Made by a program: the position numbers and the translations under genes
Source of the DNA: Pseudobdellovibrionaceae bacterium
Lineage (GTDB): Bacteria; Bdellovibrionota; Bdellovibrionia; Bdellovibrionales; UBA1609
DNA: 64,000 nt
Reading direction: 5' to 3'
Assembly: GCA_020635075.1 (NCBI GenBank)
Contig: JACKAM010000003.1
Span: forward strand, 496,001 to 560,000
The notes under the pieces: model-generated
The model's input: only the letters and a program-made list of their open reading frames with translations
The model's database searches: none
What the model was told of the DNA's origin: nothing
Part shown: positions 1-7,198 of the stretch, piece after piece
Position numbering within the stretch: position 1 is the stretch's first letter
Layout of the letters: each line of letters starts with the position of its first letter

Positions 1-1282
1 CTGTAATGCGTTTTCTTTTTTCTTTTGTTCTTGAAACCGAGCGCGTAACACTGGCCTCTTGTGATATCACCTCTCCAGATACGAAATTTCTAATGGGCTT
101 TTTCCCCGATTCCGAGAAACTCTCATTTTCTTTTTCTATTTCCTCTTCTCCACCGACTCTCCCAAAAAACTCTGCCGTTTTTTCATCTAAAGAGTGAAGA
201 GAAATATGAGTTCTAAAGTTGAGTAATAGAGTCTGAGTGGCATTCTTGTCATTAACGGCACTTTCTAGAGATGTATGTCCTTGAGAGGCATAAATATCAA
301 CTCCATTTGCTCCTCTGCACTTAGCTCTATAAGTGTCATCGCCTAAAACCTCTCCACCTCCCACAGAAGCCACATCTGGGTATTCATCAACAATTGTAAC
401 TGCTAGGCCCTTATTTTTACTTTTATCCGTCCTAGAATATCTAGATAAAACTGAAGCCTGATATTGCAAACGGACAATAGTTCCAATAGCCCTTGCAAGC
501 CCTTGGTTTCTTATATCTAAGACTAGAATTTTTCCACCATCTACGATCTCGTCCATAGACCACAAAGTCACATCTTCTTCTTTTGGGCAAAGAATTTGCG
601 AGGCCTTATATTCCATTAGCTGTGACAAAAATGCCGTGGCAGTGGCCGTAATTCCTGATTTTATTTTGTCGTCCAGCTCATTGTACTCATTATCAAAATA
701 CTGAGCTGTGAACTCTAAATTGGCCTTTTCTTCTTCATCAAAATAGTTTTTCTCCAAAGAATCATGTATCTCTAAAGCGTAGTCGCGACTATTAGCTTCT
801 ACTAAGGCCGTATAAAAATCTATTAATGTAAAATAGTTCCCCTGGGTGCCAGCGCAGAACCGAATAGTGTTTTTAACAAGGTCGTTTGATTTTATTCCCC
901 AAAACTTTGAGTCACCAGATTCTCGCCCCATAAAATTAATCTGAGCTGCACGAATCATATTCGCCACTTCAGCAAAAGCTCCATTTTTTAAAACATTTTT
1001 GCGATATATGGGGTTAATTTTGACATCCCCATCGAATTTAAAATGGAAAACTCTGTCTGAAATACCTTTTTTATCCACTAGCTCTATAAAGTCCTCCGCG
1101 AACATAAGCTTTGGATCAACGACAAGAAACGAAGGCGTAGGCTTAAAATTTAATAACTGTTCAGACCAGGGAAGAAGTGTCGCCACTGATTTTCCTGAGC
1201 CTATTGAACCAGTCACCATGATTCCTCCTGGTAGAGCCGCCTCATTCATCGTAATCCACTGAGGTTTCTTAGAGTTCTTCAT
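1..1282 (-). CDS. VirD4/TraG-like type IV coupling ATPase (3' end outside window)
   Basis: Reading the minus strand from ATG at 1282 gives about 427 codons without a stop up to the window edge, so the C-terminus is missing. A Walker A motif (GSIGSGKS, residues about 25-32) follows a short N-terminus. A Walker B-like stretch (TIVDEYPD) and a later segment (YASQGHTSL) fit the TraG/TraD/VirD4 'TraM recognition' family. These hexameric ATPases hand relaxase-DNA complexes to a type IV secretion channel. No N-terminal membrane segment is seen; the preceding gene, whose end it overlaps by 14 bp, encodes a multi-spanning membrane protein that may anchor it. This is the strongest sign that the left half is a conjugative or mobilisable element. 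The family call is by motif only. Confidence 0.8.
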   Translation of the reverse strand, partial: MKNSKKPQWITMNEAALPGGIMVTGSIGSGKSVATLLPWSEQLLNFKPTPSFLVVDPKLMFAEDFIELVDKKGISDRVFHFKFDGDVKINPIYRKNVLKNGAFAEVANMIRAAQINFMGRESGDSKFWGIKSNDLVKNTIRFCAGTQGNYFTLIDFYTALVEANSRDYALEIHDSLEKNYFDEEEKANLEFTAQYFDNEYNELDDKIKSGITATATAFLSQLMEYKASQILCPKEEDVTLWSMDEIVDGGKILVLDIRNQGLARAIGTIVRLQYQASVLSRYSRTDKSKNKGLAVTIVDEYPDVASVGGGEVLGDDTYRAKCRGANGVDIYASQGHTSLESAVNDKNATQTLLLNFRTHISLHSLDEKTAEFFGRVGGEEEIEKENESFSESGKKPIRNFVSGEVISQEASVTRSVSRTKEKRKRIT

Positions 1283-1853
1283 TGGTCGTCCCTAACACTA
1301 AAGTATTTTTACTGCTTTTAATTTGTGGAAGTGAGGAGGTTTTCTTGATGGCTCCCAAAGAGCTAAGCTGAACTACCACCACACATCCTAATATTCCTAA
1401 TAATGAGGCTCCAGACATTAGTGTCGATTGTAAAAACAGATCGGTTTGCCAGTTGGGTACAACTGAAGGGAAAGGCAGGAGTGGCTCAAAGACTTTTAAA
1501 CTTCTTAAAAGCGCAAAGCTAATCACTCCCACACTCATCCAGGTCACAAAATAAATAAGGTAGGACTTGGATTCTTTTCTAGAAAGGTAGTATCCCTTAA
1601 TTTTACCACCAAGCTTACCAACACCTAGTAGCGTGATCACTCCACCCACAAAAATAGAAATATGTAGTCCAATTACACCGATAGCCACTAACAATTCCAA
1701 TTTTTTGACTTCCAAATATTGAGTGAGCTCATTCCACTTTTTCACTAAGTCACCCGGTAAATAAATAAACCAAACCAACAAACCGACCCCAAAAAGAAGT
1801 AGAAGTGCTTGAGGAATATTCATCTCCTTATTGTTTTTTAATGTTCCTGACAC
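1269..1853 (-). CDS. Multi-pass membrane protein upstream of the coupling ATPase
   Basis: The protein is about 194 residues with four hydrophobic stretches (roughly residues 14-32, 50-80, 105-120 and 140-165) and a polar C-terminus. I recognise no family. I chose GTG 1853 because an AGGAG lies 8 nt upstream; GTG at 1859 is only 2 nt from that site, and ATG at 1823 directly abuts another GGAG. It overlaps the coupling-protein gene by 14 bp. It may be the membrane partner of that ATPase, which has no membrane segment of its own. That role is inference from position. Confidence 0.65.
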   Translation of the reverse strand: MSGTLKNNKEMNIPQALLLLFGVGLLVWFIYLPGDLVKKWNELTQYLEVKKLELLVAIGVIGLHISIFVGGVITLLGVGKLGGKIKGYYLSRKESKSYLIYFVTWMSVGVISFALLRSLKVFEPLLPFPSVVPNWQTDLFLQSTLMSGASLLGILGCVVVVQLSSLGAIKKTSSLPQIKSSKNTLVLGTTNEEL

Positions 1854-1974
1854 AGACACTTCTCCTTTTTAACTTTAAAAATTTGGCTCTTCCTTGAACC
1901 TTGCTTACTTCCTGTAATTTGCCGCCTAACCTGTACGACACTCTCAATTAAAAAATGAGAACGTCATACCTTAA

Positions 1975-2199
1975 CTACAAAGGATGATACTGAAGAGCAT
2001 AGTTGTACCTCATCTTTTGAATGTGCTCTTGCTCAGGGGAAGAAGCAAAAAACAAACAAAATAGGGCACGAATCACTTTTCCACATCCAACCAAAACCTT
2101 TTTTATGAAACCCACAATGGGATTTATCTCAGCCGATTTTTTAAGTTTCTTTTCACTATTCAATTTCACGAAATCGGGGTTTATAACTTCTACCTTCAC
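1975..2199 (-). CDS. Small protein with one hydrophobic segment
   Basis: This 74-residue protein starts at GTG with AGGAG 6 nt upstream. A basic N-terminal third precedes a hydrophobic stretch (about residues 28-53) with a Cys-rich part (GCGKVIRALFC) and a polar tail. It lies 17 nt downstream of the zinc-ribbon gene, in the same direction as the conjugation genes. No family is recognised; it could be a small inner-membrane or transfer-related protein. The good ribosome site is the main support. Confidence 0.5.
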   Translation of the reverse strand: MKVEVINPDFVKLNSEKKLKKSAEINPIVGFIKKVLVGCGKVIRALFCLFFASSPEQEHIQKMRYNYALQYHPL

Positions 2200-2216
2200 A
2201 GCTTTCTCCTTTCTGG

Positions 2217-2423
2217 CTAGGCCACTTTAAAGTTTTGAATGTTGAGCAACTTAACAATCTCCAAGAGTTCATTTTTTAACTGGTGATTGAGCGGGTAATA
2301 GTAAGATTGATTTTTTATTTTCTTTCCATATTCAAACTCCGGTGCCCAGTTGCACTCCGGGCAGTAGTCGTGAGTTTTTAATTTTTCAAATGTGTTCGAT
2401 CCACATCTAGGACAATTGTTCAT
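2217..2423 (-). CDS. Small zinc-ribbon protein
   Basis: The protein is 68 residues. Two CxxC knuckles near the N-terminus (CPRC and CPEC, 15 residues apart) form a typical zinc ribbon; the rest is polar and helical with aromatic residues. ATG at 2423 is preferred over the longer reading (start at 2492) because AGGAGG stands about 6 nt upstream and the zinc ribbon begins right after it. It is the first gene of the leftward conjugation-like cluster. Short zinc ribbons are common on mobile elements as DNA- or protein-binding adaptors, but the role here is unknown. Confidence 0.6.
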   Translation of the reverse strand: MNNCPRCGSNTFEKLKTHDYCPECNWAPEFEYGKKIKNQSYYYPLNHQLKNELLEIVKLLNIQNFKVA

Positions 2424-2756
2424 CGGGCTCCTCCTCTGGCGTTTCGCCTCTTTCAATTTTGTTTTGAGCCTTTTTGCTTTCATGGCTCTCACTATTTACT
2501 ATTTCAAGAGTCTTGCCATATTTTGCTCAAACTTAGATGTGAATGATTTCAATGCGTTAAGTATAAAGTTAAGATTTAATTACAAATTTTTAACTCATAC
2601 GAAATAATTAATGAGTTAGATCTTGCCAAGGGCCTGCATATTTCATTTTGACCTATAATTTAGGTAGTTTTTACACTGTAAATTTATTTGATTGCGGAGA
2701 TAGTGCAAATTATTGTATTTCATATGAGACAAATAGTTCTTAGGAGTATTTAGATT
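2424..2756. other. Divergent intergenic region
   Basis: These 333 bp separate the leftward conjugation-like genes from the rightward signalling operon. The sequence is very AT-rich. Apart from the plus-strand promoter candidate listed separately and the ribosome site of the next gene (AGGAG near 2741), I see no open frame with a ribosome site and no clear repeat. Confidence 0.5.
2648..2677 (+). promoter_or_regulatory. Candidate sigma-70 promoter for the signalling operon
   Basis: TTGACC (2648-2653) and TACACT (2672-2677) are 18 bp apart and resemble -35 and -10 boxes. They would start transcription about 70 nt before the TTG start of the sigma-54 activator gene. No -24/-12 sigma-54 promoter was noticed here. 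Support is by consensus match only. Confidence 0.35.
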
Positions 2757-4163
2757 TTGAAGATTTTGATTATTGAAGATGACTTCGTTTTGAGAGAGAG
2801 TTTAACTCGGATTTTAAGAAACCCTTCTGTTAATGAAGAGTCAAAACCTGCTATCACAACGGCCTCCACCACGGACGAAGCCAAGAAAACTCTAGCTGAG
2901 GATCAATATGATTTGGCCTTTTTTGATTTAAACCTCAACGGAGAGCTCGCTGGTATTAAACTTCTGTCTGCCTATAAGAATAAAGTGAAGTTTCCCGTCG
3001 TCATTAGCTCCTACTTTGACAAAAAAGAAATTGTTAACAAGGCCTATAATGCAGGAGCGGAAGATTTTTTAAGAAAACCATTTAGTGAAGACTCTATTAA
3101 GCTGGTTTTTAATAGATACTTTCACCACATCAATAGCGAAGAGTTCATCTCAAAAATTCTAGATGATTTTGTCACTGAAGACAGCGAGATCATTCAAGAG
3201 CTTCACAAATTGAAGTTTAAACCCCTCGGTTCCTCACCCATTCATATATATGGAGAAACGGGCACAGGAAAAGAAGTCGTCGCTCACTTGATTAAAAAAC
3301 TTAACTTTCCTGAAGATGCTCCTTTTGAAGCTCTTAACTGTAACAACCTTACAGGTGAGCTTTTCGAGTCCCAACTCTTTGGCCATAAAAAGGGATCGTT
3401 TACAGGGGCCGGGGCCGACCATATCGGGTGCGCTAAAAAGGCCGACGGTGGAATTTTATTTTTAGATGAAATTGATAAAATTCCTGAAAATATCCAAGAC
3501 AAATTTTTAAGGTTTATAGAAACGGGAAAATTTAGACCCGTGGGAAGCTCAGCAGAGGTGGCCGCCAAACTTTTAATTGTATCTGCCGGAAGTAGACCCC
3601 TAGAATCATTAATTGAAAAGGGAGTGTTTAGACGAGATTTAAAAGCGAGGCTATCGGGCACAACAGTCTATTTAAAACCCATCCGAGAAAGAAAGTCAGA
3701 TATATCTCTTCAAATTGACTACTTTATGAAATCACACAAAACATCGGGACGCGTTTTCTCTATCACTGACCAGGCTATGAAAATACTCACCGACTATTCT
3801 TGGCCTGAGAACACGCGTGAGATTAAAAACTTTGTAGAGTCTCATCTTCTTAGCTTTACAAAAAGAATTACCGTTAGAGAGGTTCAAAACTTACAAAACC
3901 CCACCAAACAGGGATTATTTTCCACCAGGTACAAGATCCTCACCCAAGACATTATGAGCCAAGTTCAAAAGTCAGGGAGCTTAAAAGACTACATTGACCA
4001 GCTTCAAACAGAAATTGTGGATTATCAATTATTACAATCAAAACTAGAAAAACCTAACGCTTATACAAACAAAGCCAGATTATCTCTAGGAATGTCCAGC
4101 CGCGCTTTTTACAAGTACCTAAATCTTGGGAAGGAGCAGTTTGGCCATGATAAAAAAACTTAA
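2757..4163 (+). CDS. NtrC-family sigma-54-dependent response regulator
   Basis: The protein is 468 residues. An N-terminal receiver domain (1-120) has the acidic pair at 8-9, phospho-acceptor Asp57 and Lys107. The AAA+ sigma-54 activator domain has Walker A GETGTGKE (about 165-172), the sigma-54-contact loop GSFTGA (about 213-218, the usual GAFTGA with Ser) and Walker B ILFLDEID (about 234-241). The C-terminus (about 435-465) may be a Fis-like helix-turn-helix. It starts at TTG with AGGAG about 10 nt upstream; no better start precedes the receiver. It heads a seven-gene overlapping operon and is probably phosphorylated by the hybrid kinase at the operon's end. It should activate sigma-54 promoters, none of which I could place. 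Confidence 0.9.
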   Translation: MKILIIEDDFVLRESLTRILRNPSVNEESKPAITTASTTDEAKKTLAEDQYDLAFFDLNLNGELAGIKLLSAYKNKVKFPVVISSYFDKKEIVNKAYNAGAEDFLRKPFSEDSIKLVFNRYFHHINSEEFISKILDDFVTEDSEIIQELHKLKFKPLGSSPIHIYGETGTGKEVVAHLIKKLNFPEDAPFEALNCNNLTGELFESQLFGHKKGSFTGAGADHIGCAKKADGGILFLDEIDKIPENIQDKFLRFIETGKFRPVGSSAEVAAKLLIVSAGSRPLESLIEKGVFRRDLKARLSGTTVYLKPIRERKSDISLQIDYFMKSHKTSGRVFSITDQAMKILTDYSWPENTREIKNFVESHLLSFTKRITVREVQNLQNPTKQGLFSTRYKILTQDIMSQVQKSGSLKDYIDQLQTEIVDYQLLQSKLEKPNAYTNKARLSLGMSSRAFYKYLNLGKEQFGHDKKT

Positions 4164-4407
4164 AACCATCAACCAATCCGATCATATCCGACACGACATC
4201 AATCACAATATTTCCGTCATCCTCGAAGCCAATAAATTATTATTTCAAGACAACGAGCCCACCGAGCTCTCCCGCGAACTTCATCAAGCCATCGTAAGCC
4301 GCTCTAAAGATCTTCAAAACCTGATCAATCAGCTTTTTGATTTGTGCCAAGTTGACAAAAAACTACAAATTGACTTTGGAAACTATATCTTGAGGAGAAA
4401 GAAATGA
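4147..4407 (+). CDS. Orphan DHp-like (HisKA-like) small protein
   Basis: The protein is 86 residues and almost all helical. The motif RHDINHNISVI (about residues 15-25) resembles the H-box of histidine kinase dimerisation/phosphotransfer domains, but no ATPase domain follows. I chose ATG 4147 (GGAG 10 nt upstream) rather than 4126. It overlaps the sigma-54 activator gene by 17 bp and the thioesterase gene by 4 bp. A free phosphotransfer or dimerisation module could shuttle phosphate between the hybrid kinase and the NtrC-type regulator. The H-box resemblance is seen; the role is inference. Confidence 0.6.
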   Translation: MIKKLKTINQSDHIRHDINHNISVILEANKLLFQDNEPTELSRELHQAIVSRSKDLQNLINQLFDLCQVDKKLQIDFGNYILRRKK

Positions 4408-4826
4408 AAAAACCTATTGAATTTTGCACTAAGCATCGTGCGAAGTTTTCTCAGATCGACTCTATGAAAATACTCAATAACGAGCATTACCTCTCCTACT
4501 TTATGGAACACAGAACCAGCCAACTTAGAGATCGATTAGGATGGAACTTAGACACCATTATGACCCTTCCTGTTCTTTTTGTCGTTAAAGAAGTCACGAT
4601 TAAGTACAAAAGACCCATCTTTGGAGACAGTCCTTTTACGATTAACTCCAGGGTTACGGAGATCAACAGGACTGACATATTTATTGGATGTGAAATGACG
4701 GGAGATAAAGGTGCAATTCACTCCACTTGCAAGATGACCGTCACTGCTATTGAGCCTAAAACAATGAGGCCCACCGATTGGCCAGAAGATATAATCGAAA
4801 AGTTCTATGAGGAGTCCCACTCATGA
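4404..4826 (+). CDS. Hotdog-fold acyl-CoA thioesterase (4HBT/YbgC-like)
   Basis: The protein is 140 residues, the usual length for the 4HBT family. The pattern HYLSYFMEHR (about residues 28-37) matches the YbgC/FadM-like region where the catalytic acid sits on the hot-dog helix, and VTIKYKRPIFGD (about 64-75) matches the central strand. Such enzymes hydrolyse acyl-CoA or acyl-ACP thioesters. The gene has GAGGAG upstream, overlaps the previous stop by ATGA, and overlaps the hydrolase start by 4 bp. In an operon with sensory proteins it may release or edit a fatty-acid-type molecule. Substrate is unknown. Confidence 0.8.
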   Translation: MKKPIEFCTKHRAKFSQIDSMKILNNEHYLSYFMEHRTSQLRDRLGWNLDTIMTLPVLFVVKEVTIKYKRPIFGDSPFTINSRVTEINRTDIFIGCEMTGDKGAIHSTCKMTVTAIEPKTMRPTDWPEDIIEKFYEESHS

Positions 4827-5617
4827 TAAAGTTTTTATTTATTTTACCAGGACTGGCTCTGCACCCCCTAGAGTTTGCCTATTTAAAATCTGCCCGCATT
4901 TTGGAAAACCCTGGATTTTACTCTCCGCATAGTCCAGAGGAGTTTAATTCGCTTCCAGAAAAATACAGTTTAGAAGATGTGGCGGAAATTCAAGCCCGGA
5001 TTGTTTCAAGTAGTGTTAAGCTCAATTCTAAAATCACTCTTGTAGGGTTTAGCATGGGCGGCATGATACTGAGTATAATGGCCACAAAGTACCGTCATTT
5101 ACTTCCCAAAAATACAAAGTTTGTCTTTGTAAATACTTCTCCCAACTTAAAATCAAACCCCGTTTTAACTCCAGAAATATTATCACAAAGAAAATTGAGT
5201 TCAGAAAGCCTTCCTGAATTTTTTAGCCGCACTCTTCAGCCGTTTTTCTCAGACAGATTTATAGCCGAAGGACAAAGATACACGGAGTATGTCGATTATA
5301 GAGCAAATCCTGATGTGATAATGCCTGTCGCAGAATATGTAAAACAAGTGGAAGCCATTTTAGCCTTTGATGGTGAGTCCTATTATAAAAAGCTCAACCC
5401 GTCGGAAGTGAGATTTGTTTTTAGTGAAGCCGACAAGCTTATACATCAAGGCCATATTGATGACACAAAAAGGTTAGTGCCTGGCGCTGAAATAGAAATC
5501 GTAAAAGGAGCCGGGCATATGATTCACGTGGAAAAGCCAGATGTCTTTAAAAAGAAAGCCACACAAAAAAGGAGGTCGAGATTAGGGTCTTTATGCTCAA
5601 GGCTTTTTTCTCGTTAG
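4823..5617 (+). CDS. Alpha/beta-hydrolase
   Basis: The protein is 264 residues. The nucleophile elbow GFSMGG (about residues 75-80) and the C-terminal catalytic His region GAGHMIHVEKPD (about 230-241) identify the alpha/beta-hydrolase fold; the acid is probably the Asp in EADKLIHQ (about 208). There is no signal peptide, so it is probably cytoplasmic. Its closest shape is the BioH/MhpC-like esterase group. It is coupled to the thioesterase gene by ATGA and overlaps the ferritin-like gene by 25 bp. An esterase and a thioesterase side by side suggest acyl-chain processing. Substrate is not predictable. Confidence 0.8.
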   Translation: MIKFLFILPGLALHPLEFAYLKSARILENPGFYSPHSPEEFNSLPEKYSLEDVAEIQARIVSSSVKLNSKITLVGFSMGGMILSIMATKYRHLLPKNTKFVFVNTSPNLKSNPVLTPEILSQRKLSSESLPEFFSRTLQPFFSDRFIAEGQRYTEYVDYRANPDVIMPVAEYVKQVEAILAFDGESYYKKLNPSEVRFVFSEADKLIHQGHIDDTKRLVPGAEIEIVKGAGHMIHVEKPDVFKKKATQKRRSRLGSLCSRLFSR

Positions 5618-6351
5618 TAAAAATTATGAAATATAAAGTAAAAATTAATCATTCTATTGTTCCCTTAGCTTCTGCTGAAGCAGAGTGGGCTTATCTTGTT
5701 AATGAAACCCTGGAAGGTGAAAAGTGTATTGTTCCGCAACTTAGAAAACTCAAAAAACATCCTGTAGTTCTTGAAAACAAAGGACTGTTGGAAACTCTCT
5801 CTAGACAACTTGATGAAGAAGTGGAACATGTAAGACTTTTTAATGGTCTTATCGGTGTAGAAAGAATAAAAGGCAGTGGATACCGAGATCATCTTATGGC
5901 CTATGTGGACTCCCTTCCCTCTGTGACACTCAAGCTTTTTGCTCTTCAGGGAATGCTCGAAGGTTACGCACTGGGAGCCTTAAGACATAGGCTTCGAGTG
6001 ATTTCAGATTCTCCCTCTGAGCGAGTAGACGCCCAGGCTCTTTATGAAGAAATAGGTCATGTTGCTTTTTCATTTGATCACTTTGGCTATTTAAAAAATG
6101 CAGAAGGTGAGCACTCTAGACAAGAGTTTAAAGAGGTTTCTAAAGAAGTAAATAAAATTTTCTCCCAATCTTTTGAAGGTGAAAATATCGCTAGGATTTT
6201 TAAAAACTCTTTTGGGATCGAAATTGAAGGCCCCCATCTACTAGATAAAACAGATTCAATGGCGGCATTTCAAAGTTTAAGTAAAATGTCTGTTATCCAA
6301 AATAAAAATCAGTTTCTAATCCAGTATTACCAGGGAGAAAAATGTGGTTAG
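5593..6351 (+). CDS. Ferritin-like di-iron protein, possible oxygenase
   Basis: The protein is 252 residues. Four helices carry the carboxylate/His pattern of ferritin-like di-iron proteins: AEAEWAYL (about 29-36), DEEVEHVRLF (about 74-83), MLEGYALG (about 118-125) and YEEIGHVAFSF (about 151-161). That gives two ExxH signatures. ATG 5593 has AGGG 5 nt upstream; ATG 5628 lies 11 nt after the previous stop but lacks a ribosome site, and the first 11 residues are not needed for the fold. Relatives include di-iron oxygenases and hydroxylases acting on acyl or aromatic substrates. Next to a thioesterase and an esterase, oxidation of an acyl chain is a reasonable inference. Confidence 0.65.
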   Translation: MLKAFFSLVKIMKYKVKINHSIVPLASAEAEWAYLVNETLEGEKCIVPQLRKLKKHPVVLENKGLLETLSRQLDEEVEHVRLFNGLIGVERIKGSGYRDHLMAYVDSLPSVTLKLFALQGMLEGYALGALRHRLRVISDSPSERVDAQALYEEIGHVAFSFDHFGYLKNAEGEHSRQEFKEVSKEVNKIFSQSFEGENIARIFKNSFGIEIEGPHLLDKTDSMAAFQSLSKMSVIQNKNQFLIQYYQGEKCG

Positions 6352-7198
6352 GCATGAAAATCCCTACAACCAGGCATTAGCTCCACTGACAGCCTTTATG
6401 GAGTTTGAATTAAGCTCAAAGGCTATGGCCTCCACAGCAGCTCTAAAGGCTCTTAAAGACAAAGGAGGAACACTCCAGACCATCGACGATGAGGGTTTAG
6501 AAAGACACTTGGTTAAGCTATCTCATAAACATATAGATGGACGCGGGCTTACTTATTTGTTTAATGAACTTTATGGAAGTAACAAAGCGAAAGCTTCTTC
6601 CGTTCCTGGAGAAAGTTTTACGAAAATAAGTGAAGTGTATAACTCCCATGGCTTTTGGCTCCCAAGTGTCAAATACCCCCCGTCAAAACTAACTTTTACA
6701 CTAAAGCTCGCAGTTCAGATAATAAAGCAGTTCCCCCAGCTTAAAGAAGAAAATATTGGTTTCGTTGTTAACTTGGAGTCCTTTGATTTTCAAAGCCTAG
6801 ATGCCATCTGGGGAAATTCTATTATTGTTACTCCCATTCCAGCTCAGAAAGTTCTTGAGTATGAATATCGCCCCAAAAGGGAGTGGAAAGAGTATTTAAA
6901 AAATAGAGCCCACCGAACATTAAAAATAATGAGAAGAAAGGCCATTTCTGATGTCAACTTTGACTCGCTTGTCATTTCATCCATCGGCGATTTAACAGGG
7001 CTACCTTGGCTGACTTCTGAATCTTCAACGGCGCTCAGACTTGGAGCCACACCCAGTAACCCTAAAACTTTGAATGTTTTTGTGTGGTCCAATCACCAAG
7101 CCCAATCACTGCTATTTTGTGGCTCATCGGATCAGTGGTTATTTAAAAAAAGGAACAACATAAGTGAATTATGGAAAAAAATGTTTATAAAAAAATAG
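6344..7198 (+). CDS. Conserved-looking protein of unknown function in signalling operon
   Basis: The protein is 284 residues, soluble, with no signal peptide or membrane helix. It starts at GTG with GGGAG about 7 nt upstream, overlapping the ferritin-like gene by 8 bp. I recognise no motif. The middle part alternates strands and helices (for example IGFVVNLESFDF), followed by a very basic helix (KNRAHRTLKIMRRK, about 187-200). Because it lies between an enzyme set and a sensor kinase and is translationally coupled to both, it may be a biosynthetic partner or an adaptor for the kinase. Function is unknown. Confidence 0.6.
   Translation: MVRHENPYNQALAPLTAFMEFELSSKAMASTAALKALKDKGGTLQTIDDEGLERHLVKLSHKHIDGRGLTYLFNELYGSNKAKASSVPGESFTKISEVYNSHGFWLPSVKYPPSKLTFTLKLAVQIIKQFPQLKEENIGFVVNLESFDFQSLDAIWGNSIIVTPIPAQKVLEYEYRPKREWKEYLKNRAHRTLKIMRRKAISDVNFDSLVISSIGDLTGLPWLTSESSTALRLGATPSNPKTLNVFVWSNHQAQSLLFCGSSDQWLFKKRNNISELWKKMFIKK

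Noticed and set aside
6..197. Plus-strand frames at 6-197 and 999-1262
   Set aside because: They lie antisense to the coupling ATPase frame, which is open along the whole stretch and carries Walker motifs.
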